Source: Kiritimatiellia bacterium (GTDB lineage: Bacteria; Verrucomicrobiota; Kiritimatiellia; CAIQIC01; JAGNIJ01). Taken from it: a stretch of DNA of 64,000 nucleotides. The stretch spans positions 45,296-109,295 of the forward strand of contig JAGNIJ010000008.1 of assembly GCA_018001225.1 (NCBI GenBank). The letters are read 5' to 3'. Positions 34,882 through 44,738 of the stretch are shown in pieces; the first letter of the stretch is position 1, and each line of letters starts with the position of its first letter. The notes under the pieces are model-generated. The model made no database searches, was not told where the DNA came from, and saw nothing but the letters and a program-made list of their open reading frames with translations. Both the position numbers and the translations under genes were made by a program.

Positions 34882-34951
34882 ACCGCGGATTGCGCGGATA
34901 CCACGGATGCAAAGAGCGCTTCCCATCCGCGCCATCCGCGTAATCCGCGGT
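34882..34951. repeat. 70-bp inverted repeat between gyrB and gyrA
   Basis: ACCGCGGATTGCGCGGAT on the left pairs with ATCCGCGTAATCCGCGGT on the right (17 of 18). A second pair (CCACGGATG / CATCCGCG) is nested inside. A dispersed GC-rich repeat is more likely than a strong terminator, as there is no T-run on the minus strand. Confidence 0.55.
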
Positions 34952-34957
34952 TTATTC

Positions 34958-37531
<2,574 letters not shown>

Positions 37532-37727
37532 CTATATCGAAAAGCGGGGTAACAGTGCAACAAAAAAAACGGCCCAAATCCGAGAAAAAACGCGGAATAT
37601 GGCCCATAATTGAGGCTTTTTCTGCTCCGTTATTTCTTGACATAATAATGGCGAAAATATCGCTCAACGCGAGGCGGTTGAAATGGTCGAATCCTGGCGT
37701 ATCTTCCCGGCAACAGGAGAACCTGGC

Positions 37728-38138
37728 ATGAGCAAAAAATTAGCAGTTCTGGTGGCAACGGGATGCGTCGCGGCCGGCCTATCAGCCTGGGCGGGCGGAG
37801 CGTGTTGCGGCGGCTCGGCCGCGGCGAAGACGGAAGGCGAGAAGGTCGCTGCCGCGGGAGAAGCAAAGGCCGGTTGCGCCGCGGGCGAAGCGAAGCCGGC
37901 GTGCGCGGCGGGCGAGGTCAAGGCGGCCGGAGGGGCCGGGGCGGAAGTGAAGGCCCAGAGCCAGTGCCCCGTGATGGGCGGCGCGGTGAACAAGTCCATC
38001 TACGTGGATCATGGCGGCAAGCGCGTGTACCTCTGCTGCAACGCCTGCGTGTCGACCTTCAAGGCCGACCCGGAGAAGTACGTCAAACAGCTCGCGGAGG
38101 CCGGCGTGCAACTGGAGGAGGCGCCCTCCGCCCAGTAG
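37728..38138 (+). CDS. Exported YHS-domain protein with Ala/Gly/Cys linker
   Basis: 136 aa. Signal peptide to about residue 24 (MSKKLAVLVATGCVAAGLSA). A low-complexity linker follows with spaced cysteines (ACCGG, GCAAGEAKPACAAGE). A C-terminal YHS-type metal-binding domain comes last: CPVMGGAVNKSIYVDHGGKRVYLCCNACVSTFKADPEKYV. YHS domains bind copper or other soft metals in several contexts. AGGAGA precedes ATG 37728. The product is probably periplasmic. A TTGACA at 37637 could be part of its promoter, but the -10 is poor. Confidence 0.8.
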   Translation: MSKKLAVLVATGCVAAGLSAWAGGACCGGSAAAKTEGEKVAAAGEAKAGCAAGEAKPACAAGEVKAAGGAGAEVKAQSQCPVMGGAVNKSIYVDHGGKRVYLCCNACVSTFKADPEKYVKQLAEAGVQLEEAPSAQ

Positions 38139-38161
38139 ACAGGAAACAGTTTGCGTCCACC

Positions 38162-38207
38162 GCGCCGGGGTTCGGTATCCTCCACAACCGACCCCGGCGC
38201 ATTTTTT
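38162..38207 (+). terminator. Terminator between YHS gene and rRNA methyltransferase
   Basis: GCGCCGGGGT and ACCCCGGCGC form the stem, with a few extra pairs inside (CGGT/ACCG). It is followed by ATTTTTT at 38201. Sits between convergent genes. The plus-strand T-run fits the YHS gene. Confidence 0.8.
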
Positions 38208-38214
38208 AAAAGGA

Positions 38215-39549
38215 CTACCTCGTTTTCTTCAACCGCGCCACGGCCTCGATATGGAACGTGTGCGGGAACATGTCCAGCGATTGCACGGCTTCCAGGGTGT
38301 AGCCGGCCTCGATCAGTTTCTGCAGGTCGCGCGCGAGCGTCGCCGGGTTGCAAGACACGTAGATCAAGTGCGGCGGCGCGGCGGACAGCAGGGCCGCCAT
38401 CGCTTTCGGATGGAGCCCCGGCCGCGGCGGGTCCACGACGACCAGGTCGGCCCGCTCTCCCCTTAACGTGTCGCCCACCCGCTCGGCCTCGGCGCAGGCC
38501 ATCCGGACGTTCGTCAAGCCGTTGAGCTCCACGTTCCGGCACGCCGCGTCCACGGACGGCGCATGAGATTCTATGCCAAGCACTTGCGACGCGGCGGAGG
38601 CCAGGTGTATCGCGATGGGACCGGTCCCCGCATAGAGGTCCACGGCCCGTGCCGGCCTGCACCCCGTTGCCCAATCGCGGACCAGCCCGAACAGCCGCTC
38701 GCCCTGCCGCGTGTTGGTCTGGAAAAACGTGGCCGGGCCGATCTCGAAAAGGAACCCGTTCAGGCGTTCGCGGATCAGCCCCGGGCCGGACAGGACCGCG
38801 GTCGAACCCGGCGGCGCGGCCTCCGGGACCAGGGTGTGAAAGCTGGCGAGCACGGTGGTCGCGAGATCGCCGAGGACGGCGGGCAGCCGGTCGAAGGCCG
38901 CGTGGCGCTCGGCCGCGTGCAGGTGCACCATCCGCTCGCCCGTGAGCTTGCCCTCCCGGACCACCAGGTGGCGGACGAGGCCCTGCTGTTTCTCCTCGTC
39001 GTACACGGGCAACCCGTGTTCCTGCACAAAGGCCAGGACCCGGGCGAGGATCTCGCGGGACTCGGGCGACTGGAGCAGGCAGGTGCCGGCGGGCACGACG
39101 GTGCGCCAGTCGCCGCGCCGGTGCAGGCCGAGCACGGGCCGGCCCTCCGCCGTGCCGAACGCGAAGCCCATCTTGTTGCGGAAGTGAAAAGGCTCCGCCA
39201 TGCCCAGCGGTTCGGCAACGATCCCCGGCACGCCGGGCAGGCCGTAAAGGGCTTCGAGCAGGATCTGGTGCTTGGCGCGCAACTGGGCCGGGTAGGCCAT
39301 GTGCTGGAACGCGCAGCCGCCGCACTGGCCGAACACCGGGCACGGCGGGGCCTGCCGGTCCGGCGACGGCTCCAGGACCTCCAGCGCCTGCGCGAACGCG
39401 AAGGATTTCTTGCGCTGCGTGATCCGCGCGCGGACGCGCTCGCCCGGCAGCGCTCCCTCGACGAACACGACGAAGCCGTCCGGCCGCGCCAGCGCGCGGC
39501 CCTCGGCCACCATTTTCTCGGCCGTCAGTTCCAGTTCACGCATGATCAT
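38215..39549 (-). CDS. 23S rRNA (uracil-5-)-methyltransferase, RlmD/RumA family
   Basis: 444 aa. Makes 5-methyluridine in rRNA. A TRAM-like N-terminus is followed by iron-sulfur cysteines CPVFGQCGGCAFQHM near 90-105. The methyltransferase core has VDLYAGTGPIAIHLA, VVVDPPRPGLHPKAM and the catalytic Cys in IYVSCNPATLARDL. The target position (RlmD versus RlmC type) is not certain. The start is ATG 39549 (MIMREL); ATG 39543 is equally possible. Convergent with the YHS gene. Confidence 0.9.
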   Translation of the reverse strand: MIMRELELTAEKMVAEGRALARPDGFVVFVEGALPGERVRARITQRKKSFAFAQALEVLEPSPDRQAPPCPVFGQCGGCAFQHMAYPAQLRAKHQILLEALYGLPGVPGIVAEPLGMAEPFHFRNKMGFAFGTAEGRPVLGLHRRGDWRTVVPAGTCLLQSPESREILARVLAFVQEHGLPVYDEEKQQGLVRHLVVREGKLTGERMVHLHAAERHAAFDRLPAVLGDLATTVLASFHTLVPEAAPPGSTAVLSGPGLIRERLNGFLFEIGPATFFQTNTRQGERLFGLVRDWATGCRPARAVDLYAGTGPIAIHLASAASQVLGIESHAPSVDAACRNVELNGLTNVRMACAEAERVGDTLRGERADLVVVDPPRPGLHPKAMAALLSAAPPHLIYVSCNPATLARDLQKLIEAGYTLEAVQSLDMFPHTFHIEAVARLKKTR

Positions 39550-39640
39550 GCATCCCGTCCGCCCGGAGCGAACCGCGCATCCGCCCGGCGTGCCCAAGCT
39601 CGCCGCTTCTTCCAGCCCGCCGGCGGACATGCCGATGGCG

Positions 39641-40408
39641 TTATAGCACATCTTCACGGTTCTCCGGGTCGGGCGCTCCGCCCAGCCAGACGCGCAGCTT
39701 CTCCGTGTTCTTCCGGTCGAAACGGAACGTGGCCGCCCCCAGGGGATGCTCGACGCGCAGCTTCCAGGCCTTGGCGGCCCGGTCCGCGATCGCGCCCGCC
39801 GCCTCGTCGCGGGTCAGGATGAACGCGCGCAGGAGATCGTGCTGGACCAGGAAGGCCCGGTCGGGCAGGAGGCGGACGCGCGTGCGCCGGTCCGCCGTCT
39901 CGACGACAGCCGGTTCGTTCTTCAGCTTGAGCTTGCGCAACGCGGCGCAGACCTGCTTCGTCGACTTGATCTGCGCCGGATCCACGGCGGCCACGAGGTC
40001 GCGCAGCGGGCGCAAGCGCGCGTACTGGCCCCCGACGGCCGCCGCGGCAAGCAGAGGCACGACCAGGCTCTGGATCTCGATCTCGCCGGACGCGCGCAAA
40101 ACCAGGATCGCGATCGCCACGTTCCACGCCAGCAGCAGGGCCATGGTGACGGCCTCGGCCAGCAGGATGCCCAGCGACGGGCGACCCAGCGCCCACATCC
40201 CGGTCCCGAGCATCAGCACGCCCAGGCCGAGGGCGCCCGCGCCCAGCCATGTCTCCCGGATGGCCAGGGCGCCGAACACGACGTTGATCAGGCCCCAGGC
40301 GATGCCGCCGAGTCCGACCTGGCGGATCAGGCGGCGCGCGCAGATGGCCAGCAGGTTGCGGTTCTCGGGCCTGTCGAACAGGGGATCAAAGGCCGCGGAG
40401 GTTTTCAC
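39641..40408 (-). CDS. Uncharacterised membrane protein linked to DUF190 and CrcB
   Basis: 255 aa, not recognised. Four hydrophobic helices lie within about 25-125 (LGGIAWGLINVVFGALAI, GALGLGVLMLGTGMWAL, MALLLAWNVAIAILVL, SLVVPLLAAAAVGGQ). A charged cytoplasmic domain of about 125 residues follows with KSTKQVCAALRKLKLKN. It starts at GTG 40408, overlapping the DUF190 stop as GTGA, so it belongs to that operon. Function unknown. Confidence 0.65.
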   Translation of the reverse strand: MKTSAAFDPLFDRPENRNLLAICARRLIRQVGLGGIAWGLINVVFGALAIRETWLGAGALGLGVLMLGTGMWALGRPSLGILLAEAVTMALLLAWNVAIAILVLRASGEIEIQSLVVPLLAAAAVGGQYARLRPLRDLVAAVDPAQIKSTKQVCAALRKLKLKNEPAVVETADRRTRVRLLPDRAFLVQHDLLRAFILTRDEAAGAIADRAAKAWKLRVEHPLGAATFRFDRKNTEKLRVWLGGAPDPENREDVL

Positions 40409-40758
40409 GAGGGGCTCCCGTGCAGGTACTTGATCACCTGGACCTTCTCGATGGTGATCAGCCCGCCGCTTTGCGCGGCCTCGAAGAGTTCGTGGAGCTT
40501 CGGCAGGAAACGGTTGATCTTCTCCTCGTCGTCGTTGATCTCGATGACGACGGGCAGGTCGCTGGAGAGGTCCAGTATCTTGGCCGAACGAATCCGGCTG
40601 GTCGGGCCGTAGCCCAGGATGCCGCGCCACGCCGTCGCGCCCGCGAGGCCGGCCGCACGAGCTTCCTTGACGATGACCTCGTACAGCGGCGCGTGCCGGA
40701 CCTTGTCCGACTCGCCCAGGAAAATCCGCAGCAGTTTCGCCTCGCCTTTGAGTTCCAT
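40405..40758 (-). CDS. DUF190 family protein
   Basis: 117 aa. PII-like fold protein, often fused or adjacent to CrcB fluoride channels. MELKGEAKLLRIFLGESDKV, HAPLYEVIVKEARAAGLAGATAWRGILGYG and DLPVVIEINDDEEKI match the family. It begins 8 bp after crcB, in the same direction. A ligand-sensing role next to the fluoride channel is commonly assumed, without direct proof known to me. Confidence 0.9.
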   Translation of the reverse strand: MELKGEAKLLRIFLGESDKVRHAPLYEVIVKEARAAGLAGATAWRGILGYGPTSRIRSAKILDLSSDLPVVIEINDDEEKINRFLPKLHELFEAAQSGGLITIEKVQVIKYLHGSPS

Positions 40759-40765
40759 GATCCCC

Positions 40766-41155
40766 CTACGCTTTCAGCCACAGTTTCACCGCCAGCGCGC
40801 CGATCCAGAACATCGCCAGGCACCCGCCCAGTGTCAGGCCGAAGTAGCCCGCCGCCAGCCACAGCTCGTTATCGCGCAGGAGCTGGGCCAGCTCGTAGAT
40901 GAAGGAAGACATCGTCGTGAACCCGCCGCAGATCCCTGTCGCCAGCAGCAGCCGTGCCGCGGGGCTCAAGACCTCGGTCGCCGCGGCCAGCGCGCTGATC
41001 GCGCCGATGGCGACGCAGCCGAGCAGGTTCGCCCACAGCGTCCCGTGCGGGAACGAGATGGAATAGCGCTGCGCGAGGAGCGTGAGCGCGTAGCGCAGGA
41101 CCGAGCCGACGAACCCGCCCGCGCCGACCAGCAGCATGGAGAGCAGCATACGCAT
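40766..41155 (-). CDS. crcB: Fluoride channel CrcB/Fluc
   Basis: 129 aa. Small four-helix protein that exports fluoride as a dual-topology dimer. GAGGFVGSVLRYALT near the start, FPHGTLWANLLGC, and GGFTTMSSFIYEL in helix 3 are the family motifs. The usual TTFSTF reads TTMSSF, so the first Phe-box residue is Met. I looked for a fluoride riboswitch upstream and saw none. First gene of the crcB-DUF190-membrane protein operon. Confidence 0.92.
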   Translation of the reverse strand: MRMLLSMLLVGAGGFVGSVLRYALTLLAQRYSISFPHGTLWANLLGCVAIGAISALAAATEVLSPAARLLLATGICGGFTTMSSFIYELAQLLRDNELWLAAGYFGLTLGGCLAMFWIGALAVKLWLKA

Positions 41156-41273
41156 GATTTTCTATTCTGCCACAGACGACGAAAAAGGTACACGTTCCTT
41201 CATGTGTGCTGAGGTCCGCGGCGCGTATCCAGCCGGTCATGATTCGGAGATGGGCTTCCGCCATTCGCGACAG

Positions 41274-41427
41274 TACCCTAGGCCATACTTTACAAAGTAT
41301 GGCCACCAATATAATCTGTTAAAAATTATCATTCTTTACTGATTAATAATAAGTTATGGCGATTTTCCTGGCTCCTTAGAAGCCATTCAACGCCTAGGCC
41401 ATACTTTGCAAAGTATGGCCTAGGGTA
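41274..41427. mobile_element. 154-bp AT-rich element with long palindromic ends
   Basis: The ends are TACCCTAGGCCATACTTT and its exact complement. Each end is itself a palindrome: 41394-41425 is a perfect 32-bp one, and 41281-41304 is near-perfect. The roughly 90-bp centre is AT-rich and has no reading frame. It lies in the 473-bp gap upstream of crcB (41156-41628). I see no coding capacity elsewhere in that gap. Confidence 0.7.
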
Positions 41428-41628
41428 GCGTCCTTGAAATGACATGGTTCTATTTGCGCCCCCCCGCGAGATTACGCCTCCGTCCCGCGTCGCTTCGAGT
41501 GCGCAACACCGGCGGCCTTGTGTCTCGCGGACTGGCCGGCGAAGTTCGCGGGGCGAACCCGGATGAATAAGCTTGTGGCCAGCCGCGCAGGGCGCGGTGT
41601 GTCTCGCTTTCGGGACACGGCACCAGGC

Positions 41629-42540
41629 CTATGTTTCCCGCGGGGCCGCGCGACGCGCGATGGCCAGCAGGTTCGGACCGCGGCCCAGCCGTTCGGCCAG
41701 GATGTAGACGGGCCAGGTCAGCATCTTGACCGGAGAGGAACCGGCGGCCCGCGCGAGAAACCTCCTCCACGCCGAGGGATGTTCGCGAGCCCAGTTTCGC
41801 AGGCTCATGGTGACGTACCAGTGGCGCCCGCCGCGCGTCAACAGACGCACGTCCGTCCAGCCGGTCTCGACCAGCAGCCGCGCCAGGACACGCCGCGGGA
41901 ACAGGCACAGGTGCCGGGGCACGTCCCACCCGACCCAGTGCCGGCCGAACCGCCGGGCCATTCCGCTCCCGGGATCCGGCAGGCTCACGAGCAGCGTCCC
42001 GCCCGGCCGCGCCACGCGGGCGGCCTCCGCGAGCGTCTCCCGCGGATCGGGCGCGTGCTCGAGAACGTGCCAGAAACACACCAGGTCGAAGAAGGCGTCC
42101 GGCAGGCGCGCTTCCCGAAGCGTGCCGTGGTGAACGTCCAGGCCGCGCCGGTCCCGCGCCAGGGCCGCCGCGTCGGCATCGGGCTCGACGCCACAGGTTT
42201 TCCATCCCCGCCCCCGCAGCGCTTCGAGCAGCCATCCCGTCGCGCAGCCGACGTCGAGCACGCGGCCGGGAGCAGGGCCAACCTTCTTGATCAGCGCGAC
42301 GCGCTGGGCTATGTCCCGCCGGCGCCCACGATCCATCGCCGCGGCATGGGGCTCGTAGTTGGCCGGATAGAAGGCCGCCCGTTCCGCCGCGGCGGGGCGA
42401 GGGCTAAGGTAGATCAGCCCGCAGGCCACGCACCGGCGCACGGGGAAAACCCCCGGGCACCCGTGCAGGGCGTCGCGGCCCTCGAAGAGGGTCTCCGCGT
42501 TGGAATCCCCGCATCCCGGGCATGGAACCGCCTCGCCGAT
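41629..42540 (-). CDS. Class I SAM methyltransferase with N-terminal zinc motif
   Basis: About 303 aa. The N-terminus has CPGCGDSN and RRCVACGLIYLSPRP, the paired CxxC zinc block of surface-sugar methyltransferases. The SAM core has VLDVGCATGWLLEAL, CGVEPDADA, FDLVCFWHVLEHAPDP and RPGGTLLVSLPDP. No ATG, GTG or TTG stands in frame near the expected start. The best candidate is ATC at 42540, 6 nt after GGGAGG and 1 nt past the GT2 stop. A GTG near CVACG would remove one half of the zinc site. Either a rare ATC start or a sequencing error is likely. Confidence 0.75.
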   Translation of the reverse strand: MGEAVPCPGCGDSNAETLFEGRDALHGCPGVFPVRRCVACGLIYLSPRPAAAERAAFYPANYEPHAAAMDRGRRRDIAQRVALIKKVGPAPGRVLDVGCATGWLLEALRGRGWKTCGVEPDADAAALARDRRGLDVHHGTLREARLPDAFFDLVCFWHVLEHAPDPRETLAEAARVARPGGTLLVSLPDPGSGMARRFGRHWVGWDVPRHLCLFPRRVLARLLVETGWTDVRLLTRGGRHWYVTMSLRNWAREHPSAWRRFLARAAGSSPVKMLTWPVYILAERLGRGPNLLAIARRAAPRET

Positions 42541-42541
42541 C

Positions 42542-43462
42542 TTACACCTCCCGCCCTGGGGGCCCCTTGGCGCGAAAGCCGTCGCGCAGGCCGCGCACGT
42601 AGGCGGCGGCCGCGCGGGGCCGGCCCGCCAGGACCAGGCACGCCATGATCCGCGCCGCGCTGAAAAGGCGCCAGGGCACGATCGCCAGCCACTGCGCCCC
42701 TCTCGCGTTCTTCCGGAAGAAAAGGACCGAACTGCGGGCGGACCAGTACCGCTCCATGACGGTCCCCCGCCCGCCGCTGCTCGCGGCGCCCGCGTGCCGC
42801 GCACACCCGGCGCTGTCCACCCACAAACTGAATCCCGCCGCCTGGAAGCGGAGACAGAGGTCCATGTCCTCGAAGTACATGAAGAACCGCTCGTCGAAAA
42901 CGCCCGCCGCGGCCAGGGCGCGGAGATCCATGAGTAGCGCGCAGCCGTAGAGGTAGTCCCGCGCGAGAAGCCGGGGCCACGCCGCGCGCCACGGCCGCCC
43001 GTGGCGCGTGTCCATGTTGCCGAGCGTGGTTCGGTTCCGGCGCGCGCCGGCCGACCAGATGCGCTCCCCGGCGCCGGGGAAAAGCACAAGGGGTGCGACG
43101 GCCCCGACGCCGGGCCGGGACGCCGTCTCCAGCAGCCGCTCGATCGTGTCCGGCGTCACGGTCGCGTCGTTGTTCAGCAGGAATACGTGGGACGCCCCGA
43201 GAGCGCGCGCCCGCGCGATCCCCTGGTTGGCCGCCGCACCGAAACCGCGGTTCACCGGGTTGCGCAGCAGCTCGACGCCCGGGAACTCGCGGCCGATCCG
43301 TTCCGCGGAATCGTCCTCCGAGCCGTTATCCACGACCACGACGGCCAGCGCGCGATGGGTCTGGCGGACGAGGGAGCGCAGGCATTCCGCCGTTTCCCGC
43401 GGACGGTTCCAGTTGATCACCACGGCGCACACGAGCGGCGCGCGGCCGGACCATGTTGTCAC
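42542..43462 (-). CDS. GT2 family glycosyltransferase (rhamnosyltransferase-like)
   Basis: 306 aa. GT-A fold: VCAVVINWNRPRETAECL, VVVVDNGSEDDSAE, NRGFGAAANQGIARA, FLLNNDATVTPD (DxD-like region) and FMYFEDMDLCLRFQAAGF. This set is typical of WbbL-like rhamnosyl- and related transferases. The start is GTG 43462, with GAGGAGG about 10 bp upstream; ATG 43513 is an alternative just after the kinase stop. It sits between the kinase and the methyltransferase on the minus strand, suggesting work on a surface glycan. Confidence 0.85.
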   Translation of the reverse strand: MTTWSGRAPLVCAVVINWNRPRETAECLRSLVRQTHRALAVVVVDNGSEDDSAERIGREFPGVELLRNPVNRGFGAAANQGIARARALGASHVFLLNNDATVTPDTIERLLETASRPGVGAVAPLVLFPGAGERIWSAGARRNRTTLGNMDTRHGRPWRAAWPRLLARDYLYGCALLMDLRALAAAGVFDERFFMYFEDMDLCLRFQAAGFSLWVDSAGCARHAGAASSGGRGTVMERYWSARSSVLFFRKNARGAQWLAIVPWRLFSAARIMACLVLAGRPRAAAAYVRGLRDGFRAKGPPGREV

Positions 43463-43520
43463 TCCCGCTTCCTCCTCTTCCTTCGACGCCCCCGGCCTCC
43501 TCGCCCCTCGCATGCTGTGG

Positions 43521-44495
43521 TCAATCCGCCCGCGCGTCCAGGATTTCCTGCCGCTGGCGCTCGAGGTCGGCGATCTCCTGACGCCAGAACTCCTGCGAGC
43601 CCCAACCGGGCGAGAGCCGGGCGAAGCCGCCGTCGGCCTTCTGCCGGGCACACCACGCGGTGTAGTGGATGAACCGCATCGCGCGCAGCGGCTCGACCAG
43701 GCGCAGCGTCCCGCGCGGGAACGGCAGGAAGGTCTCGTAGCCCTCGAGCAGGCTCTCCAGTTCGAAGCGCGCGGCGCGCACGCGGTCGGGCAGGAGCATC
43801 CACAGGTCCTGCACCGCGGGCCCGACGGCCATGTCGTCAAAGTCCAGTAAGTGGAACCCCTCGCCCGGCCGGTGCAGGATGTTCTGGCGGTGACAGTCGC
43901 CGTGGATGCGGTGCGTCTCCACGCCCTCGAACTCCGGGGCCACGAGGTCGATAAGTTCCGTCACAACTTGTCCATAGGCGCGGGCCGTGCCGGCGGGGAT
44001 CGTGCCGGACCGGAGGATGAAATCCAGGTGTTGCCGCGTGGAATGCTCCGGGTGCAGCCTGATCCGGTTTTTCGGGAGCCGCCGCGCGCCGACCGCATGC
44101 ATGCGCGCGAGGAGCCGGCCGAGTTGCGTCCAGGTATTCGCGTCGGGCTCGTCCAGCGGCCGGCCGCCCCGCTTCGGGAACAGGGCGAAGTCCGTGTGCG
44201 CCAGTTCGTGCAGCAGGCTCCCGTCGCGGCCCGGCAGGGGCGGCACGACGGGCACTTCTTCCGCCGCGAGTTCGGCGAGAAAATCCAGTTCGTCCTGAAG
44301 CGCCACGCGGTCCCATCGGCCGGGCCGGTAGAACTTGGCGATGACGAAGCCGCCAGCGTCGAGCCCGACCTCATACACGCGGTTGATGTAGCTGTTCAGC
44401 GGCCGGCAGAGGTTCGAGCACGCGGCGCCCAGCGTGTCCTCGACCGCGTTGATCACGGCTTCGGGCGTCAGGTGGCTGAAGTCGGCGGTCTCCAT
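43521..44495 (-). CDS. srkA: SrkA/YihE-like stress-response kinase
   Basis: 324 aa. Aminoglycoside-phosphotransferase-like kinase fold. The YihE start NSYINRVYEVG, the catalytic loop HRIHGDCHRQNILHR (Asp and Asn) and FHLLDFDDMAVGPAVQDLWML are near-identical to the family. In E. coli SrkA protects against stress-induced death. ATG 44495. First gene of a minus-strand run with GT2 and methyltransferase, divergent from the giant protease gene. Confidence 0.9.
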   Translation of the reverse strand: METADFSHLTPEAVINAVEDTLGAACSNLCRPLNSYINRVYEVGLDAGGFVIAKFYRPGRWDRVALQDELDFLAELAAEEVPVVPPLPGRDGSLLHELAHTDFALFPKRGGRPLDEPDANTWTQLGRLLARMHAVGARRLPKNRIRLHPEHSTRQHLDFILRSGTIPAGTARAYGQVVTELIDLVAPEFEGVETHRIHGDCHRQNILHRPGEGFHLLDFDDMAVGPAVQDLWMLLPDRVRAARFELESLLEGYETFLPFPRGTLRLVEPLRAMRFIHYTAWCARQKADGGFARLSPGWGSQEFWRQEIADLERQRQEILDARAD

Positions 44496-44717
44496 GGGGG
44501 ACAGAGACTAGCACGAGGCGCGGCAAAGCGACAGAGCGGATGCCGAGTCGCTTTTTTATTCCATATCACTTTCCCGCAGGCTGCGCTTTCCTGTTTAGTA
44601 AAACGATTTTCCGCGCTCGCGCCACCTAAATTTTTCTGTAGCAACGAATTACTCTTTCCCAAATGTTGGTCCGGGGGTACTCTCCACCCCCTGAATCTAC
44701 ATGAAGGTTGTTGCATA

Positions 44718-44726
44718 CCCCCCCCC
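44718..44726 (+). repeat. C9 homopolymer before the protease start
   Basis: Nine C in a row, ending 12 bp before ATG 44739, between the upstream region and the ribosome site. It is the longest homopolymer I noticed in the window. It lies in a 243-bp gap that also holds a GGGGGT/ACCCCC hairpin. Confidence 0.7.
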
Positions 44727-44738
44727 AGCGAGGCGTTC

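Noticed and set aside
41156..41300. Fluoride riboswitch upstream of crcB
   Set aside because: I looked for the crcB motif on the minus strand before ATG 41155 and found neither its conserved GG-rich start nor its pseudoknot partners.
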